The notes: generated by a model not told the origin, from the sequence alone. 64,000 nucleotides of DNA from Adineta steineri (GCA_905250115.1 CAJNOI010000020.1:309426-373425), one strand, 5' to 3'. Positions 1 to 11,902 are shown, numbered from the stretch's first letter. Made by a program: numbers and translations.

Positions 1-140
1 AGTTAATTTTTTAGAAACCCCTTATTTCAATATAAACAACAAAAACAATTAAAGCCAAATTTCACAATAACAAAAGCGGACTTTCAATTTTTTACATTAA
101 AGGTTCAGACTAATAAATAAATTGAATATAATTGAGAGTA

Positions 141-3100
141 TCATTGTCTCATCATTCTCATAAATCGTTGTCGCCAAGTGATAATCGATTGTTTAAATTG
201 TTTCTTGTAAAAACTCGATGGTAGAACAAAGATTACAAAGATGAGAGATGATGGAATGAATGAAATAAAATAACCACAAAGATATAACCAAGGATTTCGT
301 GATGCTTTAACACATGTTGATAATAATGAAATAAGAAAACGAGGAAACAGTAAAACAGCTAATAAAATAGAACTGATAATAAGTTGTTTGTGCTCGTTGA
401 TTTGATTAACTAGTTGTTGTCTATAATTAAATTTAGTTCGAGTGGTCGTTCGCTGTCGCGCAATGTTTATGATGATATAAAGGGCTGAAGATAGATTTAT
501 TGCAAAAGGAGCAACAAAATGGAAATATTGTACAATTGTCGTATATCTTTCGACTGATTGAGAATAGCGAAGTACGCACCAAACACGTCGTTCTTCATGA
601 TCATCAAATAGATCACGATAGATAAGCTCATAACTCATTGAACCCAAAATAATAAGTGGTAAAATGAAAAGTAACCATCGTGCAATACATTTACTTCTTT
701 TCTTATTAAAATTAATTCCTTGCAGGACTGATATTGCTCTTTCTATGGCTACACAAGTATTAAGCCAATTACTCATATTTAAGAAAAGACGAAGTAAAGG
801 TTCAAGTACTAAGCATCCAACTCGAAGAATATTACGATTGATCAATGGATTCATATACGTGTATACTACGAACCAGAATTTTATAATTAATATAATAACA
901 ATTAGAATAGAAATAATTGATGATAATCGAAGATAAATTCCAGATCCTACTTTACGAGAATCACGATTATGAAAAACTAAATAACTAAGAAAACCATTGA
1001 TTAAACCAATGAGAAAAATAATCATGATAAATGTTACACTCAATTTAACTACCAATGATTGATCATTTAGCGTACTATTAGGTCGAATTTCATATCGCAA
1101 TAAATCATCTAATATTAATCCAATACCTTTAGCATAAAATTGACATCGATCACCAAAAAAACAATCGCTGCATACACACAATATACTATAGAAACACATA
1201 GGTCGATCTTGTAAACATGTTCCACCATTTTCACAATAAACATTATCTTCACACACAAAACTCAATTGATGATCTAATGGAAAACAATTACTATGATGTT
1301 CTTCTGTGCATAGACACACGTAAAATTCATCCACAAAACATTGTAGATTAAAATCACGTTGACATGGAATATGATAACTTTTCAATCGTTGAATTCGTGG
1401 TAATGATACTAATTTAGTATCCAAAATTTCATCAACAGAAGCACATCGTTGCGCAGGAATAATCGATGTCGTTATGTTAGATCGTTCGACTTTTTGAAGT
1501 ACAGCCAAATAATAACGAGTATAAACTTTGACAAGAATCATTACGAACATATGTTGAGAATATAAAATGACATGATTCTGAAACATAGCCATTTTTTTGA
1601 GTATAGTTAATGTTGGTATTAATTGTTCAAAACTAATCTCATTGTAGATATAAATGAGTAAGTGTGATGGAATATCAATATTCTTCAGAGAAATCTCTAT
1701 TCTATGATTGATGTTTTGACATCTTGATCCATAAAATTGTTCGGAGCAGAAGCATACATAACTTTCATCAATCATTCTCTCATCGATTACGACACATCGG
1801 CCATTATTTTTACAAAATCCTTCTAGGCACATTAGTTTAAGACGACAAAATGAACCAAATCTATTTTCAGGACAAACACATATTGACCGATTTTGAATCG
1901 AACCAAGACAGATCGAGTTTGATGCGCACATATTGCAATCGATTGGAATATGACATTGTGCACCAGACCAACCTGAATTACATTGACAAAAGAATCGTTC
2001 TTCGTTATGATATTTCATGCAAGTACCTTTATAACATTGAAGATTGCAATGATTAAAATTCAATGGTCGAGATATTGGAATAGTCAAAAAAGCACTCAAT
2101 CGATTAACTGGCAAAAAAATAAACGGAACTGTTAAATGCCAACTTAATAGATACGTTAATGAACTCTTGTCAAATGCATCAATATGAATGCTATAGTTTT
2201 TTGAAGTATTCTTTTCTTGTGTTGTATATAATAGATAGATATCTACAGACCGGCCACAATATGTTTTTGATTCATAAGTAAATTGATGGTACGAATGAAT
2301 TTCTTGTCTATCGTTATCATCTTCCATTAAGGTAACAATAATAGCATAGACTATCGGCTGATGAACCGTTGCTAATACGAGAGTTAAACTAACACGTTGA
2401 TTTTGATACTGACATTGATCACCATAATAGTTTGGCGGACAAAAACATAGACTACTGTAATTGTCCACTCCAAGTCGATGATACATATGTAAACCATAAT
2501 TACAAACATTTGGCTGTGTGATCATTTCAATTGGCAAGTGTCTCTTTTCGTCAGTGATCTGGTTTTTAATAGAATAAGTTGAAATAGTCTGTGAGGTTGG
2601 ATAAACTAATGCAGTATCTAATGAAAAAGATACATAACCTGTATTAACGATTCGACATTCAATGTTTTGCACATTGAAAAGATCATTTAAATCATAGTAT
2701 TTTAAACGATTAACACAAAATTGATAATTATTATACATAAAACAGTTTTGATGTTCTTCACAAGTATTTTCATCGTCTTTACATTTTGTGTAATTCCAGT
2801 AACGAAACTTGTATGTTTCCACAGTAATATTGTTCATTTGAAAATATTCAACTGTATCGAATGATACTCCAAGACAATCGACCGTTTCATTACTAACTTG
2901 ATCAGCTGGTAAACACATAAATGTATAATTCTTTGATGAAATACAAAATAGAAAATGATTTAATTTAATTAGTTGTGTACAATTCTTTTCATCCTCTCCA
3001 TTAAGACAATTTCGAAATCCATCACATCGTGTATAAATATTATTACATTGCAAATTTTCACAGTCAGTTTCATCTGAATGGTATTGTCCATTAATCAACA

Positions 3101-4688
3101 TCAACGGCAAATCTGCAATACGATCGCATATTTGATAAAATAAAATTTCCTCATAATTTATATCTGTTGGACGAGAACAGATATTTGGTGAAATTAGAGG
3201 TGAACGACATTGTTTCTCATCTGGACATTGAAATCGAAGTGTTTGATTTAATAAACAACTCAATTCAAATGCTTCTTCATCATCATTTAGAAAACAATCG
3301 GGTATACCATCAACGATTCGATATTTAGAAATATATTTTAACGAATTTTTACATTGATATAATGATGAATAGTGAGAACTGAGATTTTGATAAGGTTGAG
3401 TGATACAACCAATAAAGTATGGTTTGATTGAATCGATAATAGATTTCCATGTAGTTAATTCCACATTCATGCCAAGGCCTGTTTGATTCCCGTATCGACA
3501 AGTGAAATTTTTATGATTGAATGTAGGTGTGAGAAAATCACATAATTGTTCATCATAACAAACATAATCAGGTTTCAGAGCTAATGTTGTATTAATATTG
3601 TCAATTTCTTTTGGACCATATAAAAATCGTACATGACCAAATAGTACAGGAATAACAGGAAATTCAAGAGGAAACGCACAGTTCTTAAATTCTTCAATAA
3701 TTTCAGAAGATTGTATGAACTGATCACATGTTATATTTTCGATTTTATTCATGATTTTGCTGAGACAAATCATAACTATCCAACATGAATAGGATAAATT
3801 TCCTTGAATACTAATTGATTGAGTCAATGCTAAATGTCGATTATTTTCACATTGACCAAAATCTTCTACACATTGTCCATTACCACACGTAAATTGACCT
3901 TCGTCAGGTCGACATACATATTCTTGATATTCGAATAGATGTGGTCCATAATAAAATATCGGAAGATAATTGTTCTTAACAATCCCATCCGATCCGTCAA
4001 AACATTGTGCTTCTACCGATTTCATTTCCAAAAATATTTTTGGAATACAAAAACCATTGTGACATCGATATTCATTCTCATTACATTCATTTACTTCTAA
4101 ATCAAAACATCCAATTTCGTCGATACCATCATTTAGACAATCGATTCGGCCATTACATATCTCACGCCAGTCAAGACAAATCGATGGACCACCGCGATCG
4201 CATTCTAAATGAATGTAACACGTTTGTTGAAACATATTATTTGTTGAAGTCATTTCAAATGAATTCCAAACAAATTCATCTGTAATTAATTCTAATGAAT
4301 ATTCACATCGAGATCCAAACCATGGACGTGTACAATTAAAAAAAGTTTCATTCGATAAATTGGATTCAAATGGTTGATCGAGATAATATTGATATTGTTC
4401 AGCAACATCAATCGATGACGACCATCGAAGAATTTCATCTGACGTAACATTCAAATGATATAATTCATCGAAAGTAAAAGATTGATCAGATATATTAATA
4501 AAATGCACTACTGTCGTCAAATTTTTGTTGTTATTTGGACGAATACAATATTTGACTATTCCAGTAAAGGATAATTCAAGTGAAAAATAATGTAAACAAT
4601 CGAATCCAAATGGATCTGTATCATAGAAAAATGATTGTAAACCATTAGATACCGATAGAAAAAACATAATATAAAAGAATCTCAACAT
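141..4688 (-). CDS. Orphan 7TM receptor with LDLa and EGF ectodomain
   Basis: A single-exon frame of about 1,515 aa. I start at the ATG at 4688, because it begins a signal peptide (MLRFFYIMFFLSVSNG); the open frame extends further upstream only through a non-ATG codon. The ectodomain has LDL-receptor class A-like repeats (cysteine-rich with D/E pairs such as CNGRIDCLNDGIDEIGC near residues 155-195, and more to about 600). EGF-like modules follow (CFCPPNYYGDQC, CQCNSGWSGAQC, CFCSEQFYGSRC, CVCSDCFFGDRC). The last ~280 residues hold seven hydrophobic segments in rhodopsin-like spacing; a CVAIERA motif stands where E/DRY is expected and the TM7 NPxxY is absent. The architecture is typical of the large bdelloid family of LDLa/EGF receptors. 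The ligand is unknown. It is probably a plasma-membrane receptor. The gene appears intact. Confidence 0.85.
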   Translation of the reverse strand: MLRFFYIMFFLSVSNGLQSFFYDTDPFGFDCLHYFSLELSFTGIVKYCIRPNNNKNLTTVVHFINISDQSFTFDELYHLNVTSDEILRWSSSIDVAEQYQYYLDQPFESNLSNETFFNCTRPWFGSRCEYSLELITDEFVWNSFEMTSTNNMFQQTCYIHLECDRGGPSICLDWREICNGRIDCLNDGIDEIGCFDLEVNECNENEYRCHNGFCIPKIFLEMKSVEAQCFDGSDGIVKNNYLPIFYYGPHLFEYQEYVCRPDEGQFTCGNGQCVEDFGQCENNRHLALTQSISIQGNLSYSCWIVMICLSKIMNKIENITCDQFIQSSEIIEEFKNCAFPLEFPVIPVLFGHVRFLYGPKEIDNINTTLALKPDYVCYDEQLCDFLTPTFNHKNFTCRYGNQTGLGMNVELTTWKSIIDSIKPYFIGCITQPYQNLSSHYSSLYQCKNSLKYISKYRIVDGIPDCFLNDDEEAFELSCLLNQTLRFQCPDEKQCRSPLISPNICSRPTDINYEEILFYQICDRIADLPLMLINGQYHSDETDCENLQCNNIYTRCDGFRNCLNGEDEKNCTQLIKLNHFLFCISSKNYTFMCLPADQVSNETVDCLGVSFDTVEYFQMNNITVETYKFRYWNYTKCKDDENTCEEHQNCFMYNNYQFCVNRLKYYDLNDLFNVQNIECRIVNTGYVSFSLDTALVYPTSQTISTYSIKNQITDEKRHLPIEMITQPNVCNYGLHMYHRLGVDNYSSLCFCPPNYYGDQCQYQNQRVSLTLVLATVHQPIVYAIIVTLMEDDNDRQEIHSYHQFTYESKTYCGRSVDIYLLYTTQEKNTSKNYSIHIDAFDKSSLTYLLSWHLTVPFIFLPVNRLSAFLTIPISRPLNFNHCNLQCYKGTCMKYHNEERFFCQCNSGWSGAQCHIPIDCNMCASNSICLGSIQNRSICVCPENRFGSFCRLKLMCLEGFCKNNGRCVVIDERMIDESYVCFCSEQFYGSRCQNINHRIEISLKNIDIPSHLLIYIYNEISFEQLIPTLTILKKMAMFQNHVILYSQHMFVMILVKVYTRYYLAVLQKVERSNITTSIIPAQRCASVDEILDTKLVSLPRIQRLKSYHIPCQRDFNLQCFVDEFYVCLCTEEHHSNCFPLDHQLSFVCEDNVYCENGGTCLQDRPMCFYSILCVCSDCFFGDRCQFYAKGIGLILDDLLRYEIRPNSTLNDQSLVVKLSVTFIMIIFLIGLINGFLSYLVFHNRDSRKVGSGIYLRLSSIISILIVIILIIKFWFVVYTYMNPLINRNILRVGCLVLEPLLRLFLNMSNWLNTCVAIERAISVLQGINFNKKRSKCIARWLLFILPLIILGSMSYELIYRDLFDDHEERRVWCVLRYSQSVERYTTIVQYFHFVAPFAINLSSALYIIINIARQRTTTRTKFNYRQQLVNQINEHKQLIISSILLAVLLFPRFLISLLSTCVKASRNPWLYLCGYFISFIPSSLIFVIFVLPSSFYKKQFKQSIITWRQRFMRMMRQ

Positions 4689-5601
4689 TTTATTCAAATG
4701 TAGCTTTGCACACAAATGACAATATAATATATAGATAGACAGATTTAACACAACTTTTATGGTAAATATTCATCATTATTTGGTTATATTGATAGTGCTC
4801 ACTATCATACGTGTAATTCTTTGAGACGTGATATAGCAAAATACAACAATGTAGTCTGATACTTCTTTTTATATGTGTATAGATGTGATACATTCATTTG
4901 ATAGAAAAATCTGGGCATTGTCAGGTATCTTTTATTTGATAGAAAATGAATATCATGTATGAAGCATTTTGATTAGCAAAAAAAAGTTCAAAAGCAAATA
5001 TCAAAAATGCTATGATTGTAGATACCAACATTAACATTGTGAAACATTGCCGTTGCCCGAACAATAGTCATCGGTTACATAGCCATGATGTCCATTGGGT
5101 AATTCGATCTTATACCATTTTTTGTTTTTCCCCAAAACCTTCTCGATTTCAAAGCAATCACATGGATAGTGCTTGCTGGTGACAGCCCAGCCAACGTCAG
5201 GGCAGCTCATTGATTCACACGAATGAATAAGAACCCTTTGAAGACATAGAACATAGCTAGCCGAATCATATAAAACGAACAATATTTCAAGTATTAAATT
5301 ATTCGATTAAAATAAAACTTTACCTCGCATACTGCTAGAGCGATACCTAAGATGATTGAAAGACGAATAATAGCCAAACACATTTTTGTTTTGAATTGAA
5401 TAATTTCAGTAATCAAAACAACCCTTTATATACATGGTTGAATACAAAAGTCGTATAATTTATTACGAAGCTTGTGATAAGTGCAAATGATGAGTAACTG
5501 ATTATGGGATCGACGTCATTTTGTTAGGGAAGAGTGAAGTATTTGATTTGCATATTGCGTTTATTGTTTTTTGATTGACATAAAATTTCTCTTTCTGAAT
5601 C
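4604..5601. repeat. Segmental duplication, copy 1
   Basis: This stretch contains the extreme 5' end of the receptor gene, its upstream region and the whole small cysteine protein gene. It is repeated in the same orientation at 7342-8361 with scattered mismatches and small indels. The left edge is 'atccaaat' in both copies and the right edge is 'ctttctgaatc' in both. The homology covers coding, intron and intergenic sequence alike, so it is a DNA-level duplication, not retrocopying. Confidence 0.85.
5031..5383 (-). CDS. Small secreted SH3-like cysteine protein, copy 1 (splice site damaged)
   Basis: Two exons on the minus strand. Exon 1 (5324-5383) encodes a signal peptide (MCLAIIRLSIILGIALAVCE) and ends in a GTAAAG donor. 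Exon 2 (about 5031-5261) encodes a 76-residue mature part with CPDVGWAV, CDCFEIEKVLG, KKWYKIELPNGHHGYV and several cysteines. This resembles bacterial-type SH3 (SH3b) modules, in which a W-Y-K-I strand is followed by G-x-x-G-Y-V. The duplicate at 7764-8110 splices at an AG directly before GCTAGC; here that dinucleotide is CG. The nearest AG puts the message out of frame. The copy may be mis-spliced or non-functional. The SH3-like fold is inferred from motifs only. Confidence 0.6.
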
Positions 5602-7341
5602 CTTTTTTTTCTTTCTTTCCCTTTCTCTTTTTTCTTTTTTTTCTTTTTCAAGAGAAAAATTAGGAAACTTTCTGTTGAAATCAGAAGGAAAATACGACAG
5701 TATCACGTATTTTATTTGCGAAAAGGCAAAGCTTTTCACCCTCAGATATATATAATTTTAGTTTTTAATAAACGAGCAATGAAAACGTCTGTCTCAGTAA
5801 ATGAAACAAAGAAAAACAGAAAGATAATAATACATCGTTCATTGTATTGCTCTTTTCAAAGCTGCCTATTGAAAAATATAATGAAAACTGATACAAATGG
5901 GTTTCAAGAAACCGTCAAAGAATTGAAACAGAACAGAATAAATCGTTTCCTACGATTTTTTTTTGTATTGTTGTATCGCGATTGTATTTTTCTTCTGAGT
6001 GAATTGGTTTCAACAGTTCTTTACTATTTCACAGATATTTTTATTTTACTTTTGAATTCGGCATCCATTAGGATCATTTTTCATTCTATTCCTGTTATTA
6101 TATTATCAAAATTTTGTATGGCTGAAATTTGAGTCTTAATTGGTTCTTTAAACTCATTATTTATCGGTCTATATCAGTACTAGAACCAGATCGGTTGTAA
6201 AAAAAATCAATCGGCTCGTAGAGATGGAATTTTTAAAAAGCCTTCGTTGTCGATTTAGTTTCTAGCGATAAAAAACTAAGATAGCACATAAATTTCTGAT
6301 AGAGCTGGTAAAAAAGGAGACAAAACACAGGGTATTTAATGGTTTTTGTTGGATGTCTGATACGGGCTTCCCGTAACTACACCCTGGCACAAACGTCTTT
6401 CCTCTCTTCATTTTTTTTGCTATCATACTTTGTATAAAATTTATTGCCGAGTAAAGATAAGACTTGAGAGTTCTATTGTATTATAATCTGTATACCATAC
6501 TGAAATAAAACTCTCAAGTCATATCTCCACTCGGCAATAAATTTCATAGAAATTATAATAGCATAGAAATGAAGAGGGAGGAAAGATTTTCGTCCACCAG
6601 TGTATCTCATATTTGGGCCTATTTTTCGATAAAAATTGTTTTTCAAAAGAACTTGAGACTTTTTCACTGGTTCTTTTGGCTGTTTCACCAGAATTTTTTC
6701 GGTACAACATGTGATTTCAATCGATCAGTTTAGCGACGAGACTAGTTTACAGTTTTGCAACTGAGTCTCGGTACTGATTCACACCATGTCGCAAAAAATG
6801 AGTATTCTTTGAATCAAAAGCTGAAGCCGATTAAATTACTGGAATGAAGTCGAAATCTTCGAAATGTTTCATTTTATAAAAAGTGTAGAAGTATCGTGTA
6901 AATAAACAGTATGAAATCGTGCTTTTTAAATCAGAACTTGTTTTTTTTCAAAAATAAGACTTTATTATGCGACCAGTCTTTTCGCGATTAGGTCTTATCT
7001 TCTGGAATGTCAAAAAATTCAATATGATGCTGGTTTCACACCACCTGGATTGCTACTACATATATCTAGTTGTGATAATCCTCTTTTTCTCGCATTTTAT
7101 ATGCATTGAACGGCGTTGCTATTGAAGTAACCCGCCCCCTCCCCCCCATATTAGAAGCCTATGAAGGTGTCTAATATTTTCACCATCTGAAGCTTCTTGA
7201 GGGGCTTCTCTTATAGAAAGAGGTTTAAGAAAATTATTAAAACCAAGAGAGATCAGGAGAAAACCTTAATAATCAGCTTGTGGATTCAGGAGAAATAATA
7301 TCAGGAGAAAAGCTTAAAAATCAGGAGATTCGGCAACCCTG
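5602..7341. other. Spacer between duplicated blocks
   Basis: No convincing gene. It begins with a long polypyrimidine tract (about 5600-5655). It contains a 223-bp Tc1/mariner-like MITE (6380-6602), a C-rich run near 7131-7148, and a stretch at 7230-7341 with repeated 'atcaggaga' phrases that ends in the transposon-terminus-like sequence GGCAACCCTG. A 138-codon open frame at 5716-6132 has no recognisable domain and low-complexity composition. Confidence 0.6.
6380..6602. mobile_element. Tc1/mariner-like MITE (foldback, TA target site)
   Basis: A 223-bp hairpin-type element. Its arms (about 80 bp each) are inverted copies: CTTTCCTCTCTTCATTT on the left against CTTTCCTCCCTCTTCATTT read from the right, both continuing to AAATTTATTGCCGAGT. 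The ends are CACCCTGG and CCAGTG, flanked on both sides by TA (6378-6379 and 6603-6604). TA duplication plus CAC termini fits the Tc1/mariner superfamily. There is no coding capacity. Confidence 0.65.
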
Positions 7342-8361
7342 ATCCAAATAGATCCGTATCATAGAAAAGCGATTATCAACCATCAAATATCCATAGAAAA
7401 AACATAATATAAAAATATCTCAACATTATTCAAATGTAGCCTTGCACACAAATGACAATATAACGTATAGATAGATTTAACACAACTTTCACACCAAATA
7501 TTTATTATTATTTGCGTATATTAATAGTGTTCACTATTATACATGTCATTTTGTGAGACTTTTTTTCTCAGTGAGACGTGATCTGCTGCTCCTGTCTATT
7601 TATGAATCTAGATATGGCACATTCATTTGATAGAAAAATGTAGGCATTGTCAGGTATTATCTTTTATTTGTTAGAAAATGAAAATCATGTATGAAGCATC
7701 TTGATTAGCAAAAAAAAAGTTCAAAAGCAAATATGAAGAATGCCATGATTATAGATACCATCATTAACATTGTGGAACGTTGCCCGAACAATGGTCATTG
7801 GTTACATAGCCATGATGCCCATTGGGTAACTCGATCTTATACCATTTTTTGTTTTTACCCAAAACTTTCTCGATTTTAAAGCAATCACATGGATAGTGAT
7901 CGTTGATGACAGCCCAGCCAACGTCAGGGCAGCTCATTTTTGCACACGTAAAAATAGGAACTCTTTGAAGACATTGAACATAGCTAGCCTAGTTATATAA
8001 AACAAAAAATATTGCAAATATTAGATTATTGGATTAAAACAAAACTTTACCTCGCATACTGCCAAAGCAATACCTAAGACGATGAGAAGACGAATAATAG
8101 TCGAACACATTTTTGTTTTGAATTGAATAGTTTCAGCAATCAAGGCAGCCCTTTATATACATGGGTGAATACAAAAATCGTATGATTTATCGCGGAAGTA
8201 ACGGTATGTTGGAAAGTACATTACTGCGAAGCTTGTGATAAGTGCAAATGATGAGTAACTAATAATGGGCTTAAGTTCATTTGATTAGAAGAGAGGAAGT
8301 ATTTGATTTGCATATTGCGTTTATTGTTTTTCGATTGAGATAAAATTTCACTTTCTGAATC
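7342..8361. repeat. Segmental duplication, copy 2
   Basis: Direct repeat of 4604-5601. Its left edge immediately follows the transposon-terminus-like GGCAACCCTG at 7332-7341. It contains degraded receptor 5' sequence (no usable reading frame for the receptor) and a complete copy of the small cysteine protein gene. Confidence 0.85.
7764..8110 (-). CDS. Small secreted SH3-like cysteine protein, copy 2
   Basis: Paralogue of the gene at 5031-5383, with two exons: 8051-8110 (signal peptide MCSTIIRLLIVLGIALAVCE) and 7764-7988. The 62-bp intron has a GTAAAG donor and ACTAG acceptor and is phase 0, giving a 94-aa preprotein. The mature part shares CPDVGWAV, CDCFKIEKVLG and KKWYKIELPNGHHGYV with copy 1 and ends CSGNVPQC. 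The presence of the AG acceptor makes this the better candidate for the functional copy. The signal peptide and cysteines suggest a secreted, disulphide-bonded product. The biological role is unknown. Confidence 0.7.
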
Positions 8362-10154
8362 AGCGATATATTATCATTCACCAAAGTAGGATTCTGTTGC
8401 CGAAAGAACCCGGAAGTGACATCCTTAACCATTATTCAAAATCAACATTCTATACATTTAATAGAATTTATCATCTGTAAATGATCGAAATTCTATTGAG
8501 TCAATCTGTCTATATTTATAGATAATGACGAAACTATCATTATCATCCTTTTTTCAACTTAGTTTATCTATACAACACAGAACTATTTAGGATTTTTAAT
8601 GTTCGTAGACAGAATGTTGAATCATTTATCTATTATCAGTTATAAAATTAAAAGCTTCAATAGATTATCTTTGTCTTCAGATTATTTCTTAAATTCAACT
8701 ACTTCGATCATTCAGTGTTCTTTGATCAAGATGCAAAAAACTTGACGATTTTTCTTGTGTATCGTTTCAACGACGTCATTTGATCATATGACCCCATTTG
8801 CTAAGAAAGATGATATGCACTTGTATGAATCATTACATCAAAGATTGTTTTATGGTAGGATGATTATAATTTCCAATTTAAACTTTTAACCTTTAATATT
8901 TTGCATTGTTGATTCTTGGATAATAGCAAAGCACGTGAATATTAATTATATATTTGACTTTCATTATACATGCATTAATCTTTGAAGATCAAGTAGGCTT
9001 AGGTTTTTCATATTAGTAATGTTGGCAAATATTGAATCAATAGTTTTTTCTCGAAAAAAAACTACTACTTCCTTGTCATACGATGATTTCGAGCAATAGG
9101 CTTAAGCTGATTCAAAAACAAACTACGATGAGAGTGTGTGCGAAGCGAATAAAGACATTTGATCTGTCACACACAACTACTGAATATACGTTGTAAACTG
9201 TATATACGAAAGTCTTTACAACTGGCACTTTTATAAATGATGTTGAAGTGAACAAAATAATTTTTGCCTTAAATTATTAGATGCGGATGGAATTCTGAAA
9301 AATGATTGAATGGATGAAAGGTTAATAAAGCAAACATTTCATCCTCATGATGGTATATTCAATTCTTATTTTTATTTTTCAAGTTTGAAACACATTTATT
9401 AAAAGAAACAAAGGTTTTAATGAAACTTTGAATTTTATAAGTATCAATCATATATACGGTTAGTATAGAAAAAACAAAATATCTCATTCAATGCACGCTA
9501 TAAGTACGAAATGGTTTAAATTTGTTAGCTTGACAACATGAGTAATCGCCTAAACCAAATACGACCAACTTTCGTAACTTACAGTACACGATTTTCCAGT
9601 ATAAGGCAAATTATTTCACAAAAAGAATATTAATAAAACATAAAAAAATGATTTACTGTTGCGACAATTCAGAGAAGGCAACTGGACTGTAAGTAAATGG
9701 ATGAATGTGTGAGTGTGATATTTTGCTTTACCTTCACTCTCAAGACATGTTTTTGTGATACTGTATGCAACACTATTGTTGGCAACACATTCAGATAGTG
9801 CATTTCGATACAGTGTGTGTCATAGTTTATCTGTACCTATATTGGAAATTTCCAACTAATAAAAGAAACTACGTTTTCTTTTGTAAAATATGAATAATAA
9901 GAAGAAGAAACATGATCATAGTTTGAGTAATTGAAGAAAGGTCAATATATAGTAAAAAAGAAAGAGAAATCGATTGTTGAATTAATGGTTCTACCTTTCA
10001 TTCTACTATCTGTTTCATTAGTAATCGAGCAAATAAAGAGGAAGAACCTTTGAGAGAAACATTGTTATTAAGCTGCGCATAGAAAAACAAAATATTTAAG
10101 TCAATTGCGCAATCGATCACAGAAACACGTTGATATTTACTTCTAATCAACAAG

Positions 10155-10215
10155 GATGTAAGTGTGGGTATGAGTGTGAATATAAAAAGTAGACACCCAC
10201 ACTCACACCCTCAAG
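10155..10215. repeat. Telomere-like inverted unit 1
   Basis: GTGTGGGTATGAGTGTG on the left pairs with CACCCACACTCACACCC on the right across a short spacer, and the right edge is ACACCCTCAAG. The core hexamer TGTGGG matches the bdelloid telomere repeat. Confidence 0.6.
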
Positions 10216-10474
10216 ATGGCGAGAACTATGCCATTTCAGATAATAATCTGAATGATAAACTGGAGTTAGGGTGTATTAAAAAAGAGAAGGTGAGATATGT
10301 GCAATTACTTTCCATTATATCGAATGATTAGATGTATGTCGGCTTAAACGCGTAATGCGTCACCTCACGGGACCGTAGTTTAAAAATTTCGATCCAAATA
10401 TCATGACTATAGTCTTCTATAGTATAGCATCAAATGGTTGGATGTTATTCTAGACTACAACAGTGAGAGGCCAG

Positions 10475-10789
10475 TACAGCCCTGCAGTTCCGAAAAAAAT
10501 AGAACCGAAAACCGAACCGGAACCTGTGGAACCGAAAATATATTTTTAATAGTAGCTAAAATACTATTCAAATACAATATAATCTTTAGTCTGCAGTTTA
10601 TGATAGGTGTAATAGTACGGTTTTTCTTCTATCTTTGGGAACATATTACTATTTTATTGAAATAATAAACGTGAACGATCTTGAAAATGAAATGTAGAAA
10701 TTCCTGGAAAAATCTATCTTTTCATATTTTTTTTTATTATCGTAAAATCACCGGTTCCCAGAACAGATTTTAGGAGTCGCAGGGCTCTA
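10475..10789. mobile_element. Candidate hAT-like MITE
   Basis: The ends are TACAGCCCTGCAGTTCC and the inverse of TAGAGCCCTGCGACTCC, about 315 bp apart, in otherwise non-coding DNA. The left part has 'gaaccg' repeats. I could not find a clean target-site duplication, so the boundaries are approximate. Confidence 0.4.
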
Positions 10790-11902
10790 CCAGCCACAAC
10801 CACAACCACACCCTTGTTGTGTTATTATCAGCAACAATTAAAATAATGGAAAATATTATCCAAATTAATTTTTTCTACTGAAAATGTTCACATCTAAAAT
10901 AATTTATTATAATTCATATAATATATGTATACAATGTTCGTAATCGTGTTGTATTAGAGTTAATTTCAACAGACTAAAATATTCAAAAAGAAAATAAGAT
11001 TATTTTTTTCTTTCTGTTTAATACATTACTTCATCAGGCCCGATTCCGTTATTCATATTTATAGTTGTTGTTCTATCTAAAGTTGAATACTTTTACAATC
11101 TAAAATCAAGAAAACATAAGTTATGCCTCATTGAATATTATTTTGATTTATTCTTATGTGACATGAATGAAAAGAATATGAAAATGAAATAAATTTCTCT
11201 GCTTCTTCTTAATTAAAGAAAAACAAGTCATATTTTAAATAAGCAGTTTAGAATGTTGTAATATTTGTAATAAAAAAATCCTACGTCACTAGAACCATTA
11301 ATCGTATTTCTGTTTCTCAAAATTATTTTATATTAATATGATAAATCTGTGGAATAAAATATAGAAGTAAATAATATTTATTATGATTATTTTCAAAAGT
11401 AAAAAAAATGAGAAAGTCAGAAAACGATGTAAAATATTGCATAAGATATATTGAGAAGGATTAAAAAGAATAGTATATTTATTGTTACATATATGTTGTA
11501 TTTAGCAGCTATTTTAATTGTTTTTGTGTTAGATGTGTGTAAATAGCAACAAAATATAAATTTATTTGCTTAACTGATGTACATAAAGGAATTTATCCTT
11601 TGTTGGTACTCATAAGAAGAGAAGTATTCATATTAGAAAAGATGATAGTATAGTCGAGTAGATTTCCCGAGTACTAACACTAAAATAATAACTTGCCTTG
11701 CTTGATTCATTTCACAGCTAGTTTATATTCGATGGAATATACTTTTTTATATACATAACCTTTAGAGCCTCATCTTTCAAATAAAAGGAAAGTCGCAAAA
11801 TTTTAGCTTATAGTTTACACCCACTATTTTCTTTCGTAAAATATATGTGAATTTCACAAAATATCGTCGAATTTGCAATAGATTATAAATCTAATCTAGT
11901 TA

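Noticed and set aside
664-4285. Plus-strand open frames within the receptor gene
   Set aside because: Antisense shadows of the long minus-strand frame, without domains.
5716-6132. 138-codon plus-strand frame
   Set aside because: Non-ATG start, low-complexity hydrophobic and Lys-rich composition, no family resemblance; overlaps nothing conserved between the duplicate blocks.
10340-10400. Possible tRNA (TTCGATCC phrase)
   Set aside because: No pairing acceptor stem or T-stem around the phrase.
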